Positions 25,825 through 34,027 of a DNA stretch of 47,259 nucleotides are shown here, in pieces; within the stretch, counting starts at the first letter, position 1, and every line of letters starts with the position of its first letter. Below the pieces are notes generated by a model. The model worked only from the letters and a program-made list of their open reading frames with translations, was not told the origin of the DNA and did not search any database. Made by a program: the position numbers and the translations under genes. The stretch is from an uncultured Pseudomonadota bacterium (GTDB lineage: Bacteria; Myxococcota_A; UBA796; SXON01): the NCBI GenBank assembly GCA_903844155.1, contig CAIMSU010000108.1, forward strand, positions 1 through 47,259, given 5' to 3'.

Positions 25825-27327
25825 TCAGAAGCCGACGCTCGCCCGGATCCCGAGCCGGAAGGCGAATTTTCCCTTCGGTGGGGTGGTGTAGGCGCTCTCG
25901 ATGCTCGCGTCGATGTTCTCCGTTGACGTGTCACCCAGGCTGACAATGGTGCTGGTGAGGTCGAGGTGGCCGAAGCGGGCGAGGCGAAAGCGAAGGCCGG
26001 GTCCGAACGTGAGGCCGGGGATCAGGAGCGACGAGAACGCGGGGTAGGTGACGGTCGTGGTGTCCGTGTTTGAGATGACCGACCCGGTCGAGGAGGCGGT
26101 CTTCGGGATCGTCCGGAACATCGCACCGACTTCGAACACGGGCTGCACGTGCCACTGCGGGCCGGCGATGACGAAGTTCGCGAACGTCGACCCCTCGAAC
26201 ATGATGGTGCGTGTCGTGAGGCTATCGCCGCCGTCGCACACGCCCGAGCAGGTGACGGTGTGGCCCTGGACGACCTGTACCTGCTGGATGCCGCCCGAGA
26301 TACCCAGTTCAAGGGCTGGAAACAGGGCAACCCGTGCGTCGAGCCAACCCGCGCCGCCCGCCCCGAACCCCGAGTACTCCCAGGAAGACGTCCCGGCCAC
26401 GGTGCCGTCGTCGTTCAGGCCAACGGTGGAGTCGCGGAATTGGGTGTGTGTGCCAACCTCCTCGCTCGCGGCCAGGCCAACGGAGAACCGGTAGAACGTG
26501 GGCTTTGCCCGTACGGCGGCGAGGTGCTGGCGCAGGCCCTTGCCCTTGAGCGCCTCCTTGGCCCGCGACGCGTAGTCGGCAGCGCACGTGGTGCCCCGGT
26601 CGATCGTCCCCTGGAAGGCGGCGGCGGCGGCGTTGGCGTCCGCCTCGTGGGTGTAGACCACGCCTGAGTCGTAGAGCGCGTGGGACAGGGTTCGGCAGTC
26701 CATCTGGACGCCCTGGATCCGCGCGAGGCGGCCGAGGAGGTCGGCCCCGCTGTCCGGCCCGGCCGGGATCGTTGGTATATCGGCTTCAATCGCCGTGAGT
26801 TCGGCATCGGCGGCGCGGATGCTGGCGGTGTGCGCGCTGAACACCACGAGTCCAGAGTCGTTCATCCGCTGCAGGATCGCGGGTCGATCCGAAGGGAGCG
26901 CGTTCGCCCGCAGCCCGTCCACAAGCCAGGCCCCGGGCAGCTCGATCCCGGTGGCGCCCGGCTTCAGGGCCTCCGCGTAGAGCGCCCGGAGCGGGTGCTT
27001 GGGAGGCAGCAGCGTCTCCGGGATCTCGTACCCGGGCTCGATGCTGCGAGCCGCCGCGAAGGCCTCCCGTGCGCCGGCCCGGTCGCCCTGGACGTACTCC
27101 GAGAACGCAAACGCCCGGTGCGTCTCGGCGGCGAGCGCGGCGGGAATGGGTTGGGCAAGGCAGCCCAGCGCCTGGTCCAGGTCCGCGGTGGCCGTCTCCA
27201 GGGCATCTTCGTTCAACGCCGAGAACGCGGTCTCCACGGCGGCGTCCAACTCCTGAACCTTCGCCGCGCTGACCGGGCAATCGACTGCCCAGGCCGGCGC
27301 GACGAGGGCGACGAGCAGCGGCACCAT
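25825..27327 (-). CDS. Secreted protein with a predicted outer-membrane beta-barrel end
   Basis: A 500-residue protein with a signal peptide (PLLVALVAPAWA). The first 270 residues are helical and TPR-like, with Ala-rich pairs such as GDRAGAREAFAAARSIEPG. From residue about 275 the sequence alternates polar and hydrophobic residues, has Gly-rich turns and ends in a terminal Phe (IRASVGF), as in outer-membrane barrels. Function unknown. The ATG at 27327 overlaps the stop of the upstream PATAN/J-like gene (TGATG), so the two are coupled. I recognise no family. Confidence 0.72.
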   Translation of the reverse strand: MVPLLVALVAPAWAVDCPVSAAKVQELDAAVETAFSALNEDALETATADLDQALGCLAQPIPAALAAETHRAFAFSEYVQGDRAGAREAFAAARSIEPGYEIPETLLPPKHPLRALYAEALKPGATGIELPGAWLVDGLRANALPSDRPAILQRMNDSGLVVFSAHTASIRAADAELTAIEADIPTIPAGPDSGADLLGRLARIQGVQMDCRTLSHALYDSGVVYTHEADANAAAAAFQGTIDRGTTCAADYASRAKEALKGKGLRQHLAAVRAKPTFYRFSVGLAASEEVGTHTQFRDSTVGLNDDGTVAGTSSWEYSGFGAGGAGWLDARVALFPALELGISGGIQQVQVVQGHTVTCSGVCDGGDSLTTRTIMFEGSTFANFVIAGPQWHVQPVFEVGAMFRTIPKTASSTGSVISNTDTTTVTYPAFSSLLIPGLTFGPGLRFRLARFGHLDLTSTIVSLGDTSTENIDASIESAYTTPPKGKFAFRLGIRASVGF

Positions 27328-29063
27328 CAACGACGGGCCGACCGTGCGCGATCGAGCCCCTGCCGGTACGCGGGGACGTTGGGCATCAGCTCGACCGCCT
27401 TGGAGTAGCAGTCGTAGGCTTCGCCTATCGCATCCTTCATGATCGCCATGTCGCCCTTGCCGGCCAGCATGATCGCGCTCTGCTCAATCATCACCTTCTC
27501 GATCTTCTGGCCGCGGTACTCGCGGCGCCGTCCCTCGTTGGAGAGGGTCTCGTACGCCTTCTTCACCCCCTCGATGATCTGCTTGACGACTGCTTCGTGC
27601 TTCGCGCCGTACTTGCCAGGGTTGTCCGCGGGGAAATCGGCGTTGAACTGCCGCCAGGCCTTCTCGACGTCCTCGTTCGTCCCCATCCAGTGGCACTCGA
27701 GCTGGTCAAAGTAGCTGCCCTTCTCCAGGGTGGAGCGCCGGGATGCGATCATGCTCGCGATCTTCTCCTCGGTGCGCGCGGCAGCGCCCTCCTCGCGGTA
27801 TTCGATCAGCTCCAGTTCGGTCAGGCTCCAGAGCATCGACGCCGTCTGCCCTCGCGACATGTTGGAGACGCTAGGCAGCTCGCGCACGCGGAAGCTGGTC
27901 CCGGCCACGATCTTGAGGAACGCCTGTTCCTCGCCCGACAACTTCATCTCCTCCAGCGTCCGCTCCACGCCCGCGCGGATGAACACGTACTGCTCGTACC
28001 GGGGCCGCAAGAACGACGCCATGTCATCCGCTGCCATCGTCTTGGTCTTGTTCCGAAGCTCCCGGAACAGGTGCGCGGCAACGCGGATCGGCGGCGCGAT
28101 GAACCGCTCCGGCAGCTCGTCGAGCGTGTGAAACGTCCACGTCCCGACCTTCTCGGCCTGCAGCCGGACGAGCACGAACTCGCACTGCTTCTGGAGCACG
28201 AGCACGAGCTGCGCGAACGTGAGGATCCCGAGCTCGATGAGCGCCTCGCCCTGCCGGCACCCACGGGTCTCCATGACGTCGAGCGACTGCATGAGCTGCT
28301 CCCTGGTGAGCGTGCCCGCCTTGTAGAGCAGCACGCCGAGCACCTCCTGCTCATCGAGCGGGTCCGTGCGGAAGCCGACGGGGCCGCCCTTCTGGATGAA
28401 GCCCCATCGGTTCTTGCCATCCGGCAGCGTGAGCGTCAGGATGCCCGTGGGTTTTTCGACGGAGAGGCGCATCCACAACGCGCGCAGCGACAGGTCGCTC
28501 AGGCTCCCACTGGCCCAGACGGGAACGTCCGTCAGGTCTGGGACCGAGAGGCCGCGTTCCTTCTCCTGTGGCTCGAGTGGGGCCGCTGCGTACGTTCCGG
28601 GCGGGGCCTTCGCGACCGCCGTGCGCGCGCGTTGGAGGTCCTGTTCGAGCCGCTGTGCCCGCTCCCTCCAGGCCGCAACCTCCGCCTGCGCTGCGGCTTG
28701 CGACGCTCTGGCGCGCGCGAGCTCGGGACCCTCGGACGCCACGTTCAGCTCCCCGGAGTCGACGAGAAACGCTTTCCACCGCTCCTTCTCGGCGACCGCC
28801 ACGTTTCCTGCGTCCTGCACGGCCTTTGGCAGGTCGAGGACGCGGAAGGCCGAGGACCCATCCGGAAACTTGTTGATGAGCTGGATCACGATGGGGCCGA
28901 CCCGCGCGCCCCCCGGCAGCACGAGATCAATCTTCATCTCGGCCGCCGGATCATCCAGCTCCGCGGCGGGAAAGAGCATCGCATCCATCGAGAGCTGCTC
29001 CTGCCAGTCGCGCAGGAAGGCGAGGATGTCCGGGTAGCGGCGGGTCGCCTGACGTTGGGCCAT
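27327..29063 (-). CDS. PATAN/DUF4388-like protein with a degenerate J-like segment
   Basis: A 578-residue multidomain protein. The N-terminal 90 residues may be a PilZ-like beta domain. A coiled-coil-like helix rich in Ala/Arg/Glu follows at about 110-150. Residues about 185-340 resemble a PATAN (DUF4388) domain, including the LSLRALWMRLSVEKPTGILTL segment. Near residues 455-530, SYFDQLECHWMG...YETLSNEGRRREYR looks like a J domain that has lost the HPD motif needed to stimulate DnaK, and the end is TPR-like. This suggests a cytoplasmic signalling or gliding-type scaffold. Its stop overlaps the start of the secreted barrel-like protein. Confidence 0.75.
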   Translation of the reverse strand: MAQRQATRRYPDILAFLRDWQEQLSMDAMLFPAAELDDPAAEMKIDLVLPGGARVGPIVIQLINKFPDGSSAFRVLDLPKAVQDAGNVAVAEKERWKAFLVDSGELNVASEGPELARARASQAAAQAEVAAWRERAQRLEQDLQRARTAVAKAPPGTYAAAPLEPQEKERGLSVPDLTDVPVWASGSLSDLSLRALWMRLSVEKPTGILTLTLPDGKNRWGFIQKGGPVGFRTDPLDEQEVLGVLLYKAGTLTREQLMQSLDVMETRGCRQGEALIELGILTFAQLVLVLQKQCEFVLVRLQAEKVGTWTFHTLDELPERFIAPPIRVAAHLFRELRNKTKTMAADDMASFLRPRYEQYVFIRAGVERTLEEMKLSGEEQAFLKIVAGTSFRVRELPSVSNMSRGQTASMLWSLTELELIEYREEGAAARTEEKIASMIASRRSTLEKGSYFDQLECHWMGTNEDVEKAWRQFNADFPADNPGKYGAKHEAVVKQIIEGVKKAYETLSNEGRRREYRGQKIEKVMIEQSAIMLAGKGDMAIMKDAIGEAYDCYSKAVELMPNVPAYRQGLDRARSARR

Positions 29064-29072
29064 GCGTGGGGT

Positions 29073-29771
29073 TTATCGCGCGGGCGACGGCGGGGCCGGT
29101 GGCGGCTGGACGAGCGCCTTGGCGGCAAGCGCGGCGCCGCCGCTCAGCCAGGGCGTACCGTGGACCGACAGGTTCTGCGCTTCGGCCCGATCGGCGCGGA
29201 TGTTCAGCCGAAGCGTTCCGGCGACCGCACAGCGGTTCTCGCCCGTGAGCACGATCGTCCACCAGGTTCCGTCCGTCGCACGCTGGCCCCCCGGGTCACC
29301 CGCTGGCGGCAGGTTCAACGGGGGGCCAAGGCACGCAGCCAGGACGGGGTCGATGGAATTCCAGTGGTAGATGGCGGGGTGTGGGCGATCCACAGCGGGA
29401 GCGGCGGGCCGGTCGGGCTCCCGCGCGTCCGCTGGTTGGGCGGCGGGGATGAACGCCGCCGCGTCGCCCGCCCAGAGGATTTCAAACCCCGTGGACCCGT
29501 CCGACCAGTCCTCTGCGCCGCAGGGTGGGCCAGTCCCGGGGTGTCTGGGGTCGAGCGCGGTGAGGGTTTTATTCGCGTTGTAACAGGCATCGCCGAGCGT
29601 CAGGCTCCGTTGGGAGGTCGGCATGGCCGGGAGCGGCAGGTGGCTGTCGTCGCCGAGGGCGACGAGGCGGAAGGGGGCGGCGGAGGGGCTGGAAGGCGGG
29701 GATTCAGGCGCGACAGGCGCCGGCGAGGCGGACGGCGTCGGCGCACAGGCGAGGAGCGGCCACAGGAGCAT
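29073..29771 (-). CDS. Lipoprotein of unknown function
   Basis: A 232-residue lipoprotein with signal and lipobox LLAC followed by a low-complexity Pro/Ser/Ala linker of about 25 residues. The mature part contains six or so cysteines, which may form disulfides, and a Trp-rich core (EDWSDGSTGFEILWAGD, GTWWTIVLTGENRC). I recognise no family. The ATG at 29771 has TAAGCT five bases upstream on the minus strand. Its TAA stop lies 9 bases before the PATAN/J-like gene, so it may head that three-gene run. Confidence 0.65.
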   Translation of the reverse strand: MLLWPLLACAPTPSASPAPVAPESPPSSPSAAPFRLVALGDDSHLPLPAMPTSQRSLTLGDACYNANKTLTALDPRHPGTGPPCGAEDWSDGSTGFEILWAGDAAAFIPAAQPADAREPDRPAAPAVDRPHPAIYHWNSIDPVLAACLGPPLNLPPAGDPGGQRATDGTWWTIVLTGENRCAVAGTLRLNIRADRAEAQNLSVHGTPWLSGGAALAAKALVQPPPAPPSPAR

Positions 29772-29829
29772 GGGGGAGCTTAGTCGGCGGGCCCGGCGTG
29801 CGGGTGGCAACGGGCTCGCAGGCGCGGGG

Positions 29830-29858
29830 TTGACGGCGGGCGGCGGCGTGGCTAAGCC
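29830..29858 (+). promoter_or_regulatory. Predicted promoter of tRNA-Thr
   Basis: TTGACG (29830-29835) and TAAGCC (29853-29858) are 17 bases apart and end 10 bases before the tRNA. This is a well-formed sigma-70-type promoter and a useful guide to the consensus in this genome. Confidence 0.6.
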
Positions 29859-29868
29859 CCGGCCCGTC

Positions 29869-29944
29869 GCCGAAGTAGCTCAGTTGGCAGAGCAGCTGTT
29901 TCGTAAACAGCAGGTCGTCGGTTCGAGTCCGATCTTCGGCACCA
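29869..29944 (+). tRNA. tRNA-Thr (anticodon CGU)
   Basis: A 76-base tRNA with CCA encoded. The acceptor arms GCCGAAG and CTTCGGC pair fully, the anticodon stem GCTGT/ACAGC encloses the loop TTCGTAA, giving anticodon CGU for ACG codons, and the T-arm has GGTTCGAGTCC. Discriminator base is A. No integrase or second copy of the 3-prime end is seen nearby, so there is no sign of an element inserted here. Confidence 0.97.
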
Positions 29945-29976
29945 GCAAAAGCCCGGGGTGGAGGGCAGTGCGCCCC

Positions 29977-30363
29977 TCAAAACCTGCGCGTCACCAGCGC
30001 GCCCACCGTCCCGATCACGGCCAGCCCGCCGGCCGCCAGGGACAGGTAGAACTCGGTGTTCGACCGCTGGACCGCTGCCTCGCGTTCCGCGCGCGTCGGC
30101 CTGGACCCACCCTGGTTCTGGGCGTGATCGCTCACAGACATCCCCATCAGCACGATCGACGTCGCGGCCGAGGCCCCGGAGATCACAGCGAGGGCCACGC
30201 CGGGGCCCCTCCCGCGCTCGGAAAGAGGGAGGTCCGCCGATGGGACCGCACTCTGGGGGAGGGTGAGCCAGCGCGCGTCGCCGACCAGGGCGGAGGTGCC
30301 TGCCGTTGGCGCGGCGGTGAGCGGTGCCGCGAGGGCGAGGGAGACGATGCAGATCGGGAGCAT
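29977..30363 (-). CDS. Small membrane protein of unknown function
   Basis: A 128-residue protein with an N-terminal signal-like segment (CIVSLALAAPLTAAP) and two hydrophobic helices, GVALAVISGASAATSIVLMG and YLSLAAGGLAVIGTVGAL, with a basic C-terminus TRRF. The layout suggests an envelope protein with two membrane helices. No family is recognised. The ATG at 30363 has a well-placed promoter directly upstream. It is divergent from the repeat/FG-GAP lipoprotein gene. Confidence 0.6.
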   Translation of the reverse strand: MLPICIVSLALAAPLTAAPTAGTSALVGDARWLTLPQSAVPSADLPLSERGRGPGVALAVISGASAATSIVLMGMSVSDHAQNQGGSRPTRAEREAAVQRSNTEFYLSLAAGGLAVIGTVGALVTRRF

Positions 30364-30369
30364 GGCGCC

Positions 30370-30398
30370 ATCGTAGGGGGAAACTCGCCGGATGTCAC
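30370..30398 (-). promoter_or_regulatory. Predicted leaderless promoter of the small membrane protein gene
   Basis: On the minus strand GTGACA (30393-30398) and TACGAT (30370-30375) are exactly 17 bases apart, and only six bases separate TACGAT from the ATG. Transcription should start at or beside the A of the start codon. Confidence 0.55.
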
Positions 30399-30419
30399 CT
30401 CGCAACGTTAGATCCGCGG

Positions 30420-32513
30420 ATGACCCGATCGCACCTCACCCTCCTCGGCTGCCTGCTCCCTGGGACCCTGGTCGTCGCATGTTCCGGCGCCAAGCCCGGC
30501 GACACGTCGACCGACACGGACACCCGGACCAACGCGGACAGCGCGACCGATAGCGGCGATACCGCCGTCCCCGTCGACCAGGATCAGGACGGTCATGCCA
30601 GCATCGCGTCTGGCGGCGACGACTGCAACGACAACAACTACCAGATCTACCCAGGCGCGCCCGAGACCTGCAACGGGGTTGACGACGACTGCGACGGCGC
30701 GATCGACGAGGACTTCGACGCTGACGCGGACGGCGAATTCTCCGCCGCGCTGTGCACAGACGGCACCGACTGCAACGACAACGACCCGACCATCGGCGCG
30801 ACGAAGCCGGAGGTTCCCTACGACGGCATTGACCAGGACTGCAGCGGCGCCGATCTCGTCGACGTGGACGGCGACTTCTACGACGGTGGCACCAACGGGA
30901 CCGATTGCGACGACACCGACCCCACCGTGTACCCGGGCGCGCCCGAGATCCCGAAGGACGGCATCGACCAGGACTGCGACGGGTCCGATGACATCGACGG
31001 CGATGGCGACGGGTATGGCGACGTGGCCTTTGGCGGCGACGACTGCAATGACGCGGATGCGACCGTGCATCCCGGCGTGCGCGACTGGTGGGGCGATGGT
31101 GTCGACAGTGACTGCGACGGGTCCGACAGCTCCGCCGCGGAGCTGTCCGCGACGACGATCACGATCTCCGGTGCCGACGGCGCCCAGGAGCTCGCGGGCG
31201 AGGCTGTCGCCATCTGTGATCTGGACGGGGACACGCTGCCTGACATCGTGGTCGCAGCGCCGTTCGCGAGCTCCTACGCCGGGCAGATCGGCATCTTCTA
31301 CGGGGCGAATCGCGCGTCGTGGAACGCCACGATGACCCTGACGGACGCCGACACGCTCATCACGTCCACGAGCTTGTTCCTCGGCTTTGAGGTCGGGTGC
31401 GCGGATCTCGACGGCGACGGCAACGACGACCTCGTCACCGGGCGCGGCGAGATCCACTACTCCAGTTACAACACCAACTTCGAGCTGGAGATCTGGTACG
31501 GCAGCGGCTCGATGTGGCCGAGCACCATGTCCGAGTCCGACGGTGACGCGACCCTGACGATGCCCATCGGCGTCGCCCGCAACCTCACCTCGGTCTACGG
31601 GCGCAATTTCACGGTCGCCGACCTCGACGGCGACGGCGCCAGCGAGATCGTGCTCGTGAATTCGACCGACACCAACCTGTCGAAGGCCGACGACTCCTAC
31701 TACATCATCGGCGGCGGTCGGTACTCCGGCTCCGCCACGCTCGCGTCAAAGGCGACGTCCATCCTCGCCGGAAGCGGCGTCGCAAGCGCCACTGCCCTCC
31801 CGGACATCGACGGCGACGGCGTCTCCGAGCTGCTCCTCGGTGAGTCCGCGCACGGCCCCAGCGACACCGGGGACACGGCGGACACCGCTACACCCGGTCG
31901 CGCCTCCGTCGTGAACGACGATGACGCGCTCGCTGCGGGCTCCACCGGGGAGCTCGGCGGGCTCGCCTACGGGTTCTGGGAGGGGCAGGGCTCCGAAGCG
32001 CTCGGCTTCGCGGGCGCAAGCGGCGACTTTGACGGCGACGGCTTTGTCGACGTCGCCATCGGCGCCATCGGCGAGTCCACGAACGCCACAAACGCGGGCG
32101 GGCTCTACCTGTTCGCACCCGCGGGTGTTGCCCCGGACGGGTCGTCGGCGACCGCAACCAACGCGCTCCTCGGCAGCGCCGACTCTGGCTTCCTCGGCTA
32201 TGTCGTCCGGGACGCGGGAGACGCGAACGGCGACGGCGCCGACGATCTGCTCGTCACCGAGCTGCAGGGCGATCTGACGTACGGCCGCGTCTGGCTGTTC
32301 GACGGGTCCCTGGCGCTCTCCGCCACGTCGCCCGAGGATGCGACGCTGCTCGCCTGGACGGGCGAGGCCGCCGCCAGCTACACCGGGAACGCGCTCGCGG
32401 TCGGCGACATCGACGGGGATGGGCAGCCTGACTACGTGATCGGGGCGTACGGGTACGCGTCGGACGGCACGAACGCGAACGGGAAGGTTTACGTGGACCT
32501 GAGCGCGCGGTGA
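30420..32513 (+). CDS. Asp-rich repeat plus FG-GAP lipoprotein
   Basis: A 697-residue lipoprotein with signal peptide and lipobox VVAC, then a Thr/Asp-rich linker. Residues about 50-235 hold four MopE-type repeats (GGDDCNDNNYQIYPGAPE, NGTDCDDTDPTVYPGAPE and similar) with paired cysteines and Ca-binding loops. Residues about 240-690 contain seven FG-GAP-like blades of the type DLDGDGxxDIVVG, giving an integrin-alpha-like beta-propeller. It is probably exposed on the outer membrane and Ca-dependent, perhaps in adhesion. The ATG at 30420 has TTAGAT six bases upstream. The pseudokinase gene follows after seven bases. Confidence 0.88.
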   Translation: MTRSHLTLLGCLLPGTLVVACSGAKPGDTSTDTDTRTNADSATDSGDTAVPVDQDQDGHASIASGGDDCNDNNYQIYPGAPETCNGVDDDCDGAIDEDFDADADGEFSAALCTDGTDCNDNDPTIGATKPEVPYDGIDQDCSGADLVDVDGDFYDGGTNGTDCDDTDPTVYPGAPEIPKDGIDQDCDGSDDIDGDGDGYGDVAFGGDDCNDADATVHPGVRDWWGDGVDSDCDGSDSSAAELSATTITISGADGAQELAGEAVAICDLDGDTLPDIVVAAPFASSYAGQIGIFYGANRASWNATMTLTDADTLITSTSLFLGFEVGCADLDGDGNDDLVTGRGEIHYSSYNTNFELEIWYGSGSMWPSTMSESDGDATLTMPIGVARNLTSVYGRNFTVADLDGDGASEIVLVNSTDTNLSKADDSYYIIGGGRYSGSATLASKATSILAGSGVASATALPDIDGDGVSELLLGESAHGPSDTGDTADTATPGRASVVNDDDALAAGSTGELGGLAYGFWEGQGSEALGFAGASGDFDGDGFVDVAIGAIGESTNATNAGGLYLFAPAGVAPDGSSATATNALLGSADSGFLGYVVRDAGDANGDGADDLLVTELQGDLTYGRVWLFDGSLALSATSPEDATLLAWTGEAAASYTGNALAVGDIDGDGQPDYVIGAYGYASDGTNANGKVYVDLSAR

Positions 32514-32520
32514 GCGGATC

Positions 32521-34023
32521 GTGAGCCCCTCGCACTATCGGCTGCTCCGGCTCCTCGGCGCGGGTGCCAGTGGTGCTGTGTACGAGGCCGAACGCGTTGG
32601 CGATGGCGAACGTTTTGCGGTGCGCGTGTATCCGGAGGGCGTGCGCCCGCCCGAGACCACGTGGGCGGAGGTGCGGCACCGGGCGGTGATCCCCGTGCGC
32701 GCGCGCCTCCGGGTGGGCGAGCGGCACGCGGTGGTGATGGACTTTGTGGGTGGGGTGGACCTGCTCTCGGTGCTCCGCGCGCGGGTGCTGCCGCCTGCCG
32801 TCGCCGTGGCCGTGGCCATCGAGGTGGCCAGCGCGCTGGCGGAGGGTGCGGCGAGCAAGCCGACGCGGGCCCACGGCGCCATCCGCCCGGACCACCTCCT
32901 CGTGCCTGTGCGAGGCGGGGTCCGGGTGCTCGATCCCGGGCTCACGCCAACGCCCTCGGACTGCCGGGAAGATGTCCGAGGGCTGGGTGCGTCGCTCTTC
33001 GAATTGCTGCTCGGGGCGCCTCCCGGACCGGGGTTGGGCGCGGCTGGCGACCCCTTCGCCCCGCACTGGGAGTGGTTGGGCGAGGTCGACGAAGCCCTGC
33101 CCGGCCTGCTTCGGGCGATGCTGGCCACGGGCGACGGGCCATCCGCGGCGGACTGCGCACGGCGCCTCTCGGCGCTGAGGGTGCCCGGCGGGACGGTGGA
33201 TGACTGGGCCGAAGTCACGCTGGCGGACGTCGATCTCGGCGGCAGCGTCGGCGCGTCCGTGAGGTGGGGGACTGTACGCGCGGCCCCCTCGCCACCGGCG
33301 GGGACGATCTTTCGCGACAGCGTGGCGCCTGATGTCCCCCTGGCAGACGCGGCGCTCGTGGGCCAGATCGTCAGCGGCCTGCAAGCGCCGACCCCGGAGC
33401 CTGCTGCCGGCCCCGTCGACCCCGGGGTGTCGAGCATGCCGTTCGCGCGGCCCGTGACCGTCTCAGCCACGCCAGCCAGCTTCGACTATGAGGTGGTGCT
33501 ACCTTCCAGATCCCCCGAATCATCGGGGGCACCACCCGTCGATGCGCTGCGGACGCCCCGGTGGAGCCAGGTGGCGGTGCCGCTGGTGACGCCTCCGGCC
33601 CGGGCCCGGCCGTCGCCGGGGTCCAAGCCGACCCTTCCGGCCGCGGAGCTCCCGCGGTGGATCACGTGGGTTTTCGTCGGCCTCGGCGTGGTGTTCCTCC
33701 TCGCCTTCGCCGTGGTGGTCGGGGGCCGGTTGGCCGATGGGCCGGTCGCGCAGCCAGTCGCCGCGACCGACGCGTCCCCCGCAGCGCCCCCTGTGGCCGT
33801 CGCCCCGCCCGCGTCAGCGCACCTCGTCGTCACGGGGGCGCAACTGATGTTCCAGGGCGGCACGGGCGATGTCGTCCCGGCTTCGCTCGCGTCCGGCTCC
33901 TACATGGTCACGCCCGTCTTCCCGGATGGCACGGTGGGGCCTGCGTTTCGGCTCGACCTGGACCCTGGAGCCCGGGTGCACCTGGTGTGCGATCCCGCGC
34001 GCGGGACCTGCCTCGCGAAGTAG
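32521..34023 (+). CDS. Membrane-anchored kinase-like protein (probable pseudokinase)
   Basis: A 500-residue protein with a kinase-like domain in residues 5-220. The glycine loop GAGASGAV is present. The ATP lysine is replaced by Arg35 (AVRVY), HRD is HGA (residues 118-120), so the catalytic Asp is lost, the following Lys and Asn are Arg122 and His125, and DFG is DPG (138-140). Catalysis is therefore unlikely. A Pro/Ala-rich linker leads to one membrane helix at about 380-401 (WITWVFVGLGVVFLLAFAVVV) and a 95-residue extracytoplasmic domain. GTG 32521 lies seven bases after the repeat/FG-GAP lipoprotein stop, so the two may be coexpressed. Confidence 0.82.
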   Translation: MSPSHYRLLRLLGAGASGAVYEAERVGDGERFAVRVYPEGVRPPETTWAEVRHRAVIPVRARLRVGERHAVVMDFVGGVDLLSVLRARVLPPAVAVAVAIEVASALAEGAASKPTRAHGAIRPDHLLVPVRGGVRVLDPGLTPTPSDCREDVRGLGASLFELLLGAPPGPGLGAAGDPFAPHWEWLGEVDEALPGLLRAMLATGDGPSAADCARRLSALRVPGGTVDDWAEVTLADVDLGGSVGASVRWGTVRAAPSPPAGTIFRDSVAPDVPLADAALVGQIVSGLQAPTPEPAAGPVDPGVSSMPFARPVTVSATPASFDYEVVLPSRSPESSGAPPVDALRTPRWSQVAVPLVTPPARARPSPGSKPTLPAAELPRWITWVFVGLGVVFLLAFAVVVGGRLADGPVAQPVAATDASPAAPPVAVAPPASAHLVVTGAQLMFQGGTGDVVPASLASGSYMVTPVFPDGTVGPAFRLDLDPGARVHLVCDPARGTCLAK

Positions 34024-34027
34024 ACGG

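Noticed and set aside
27597-29783. 728-codon plus-strand open frame
   Set aside because: Antisense to the PATAN/J-like and lipoprotein genes, both of which have recognisable features; the product is low-complexity.
29869-29944. tRNA-Thr as an integration site for a mobile island
   Set aside because: No integrase gene and no repeated tRNA 3-prime end were seen nearby.
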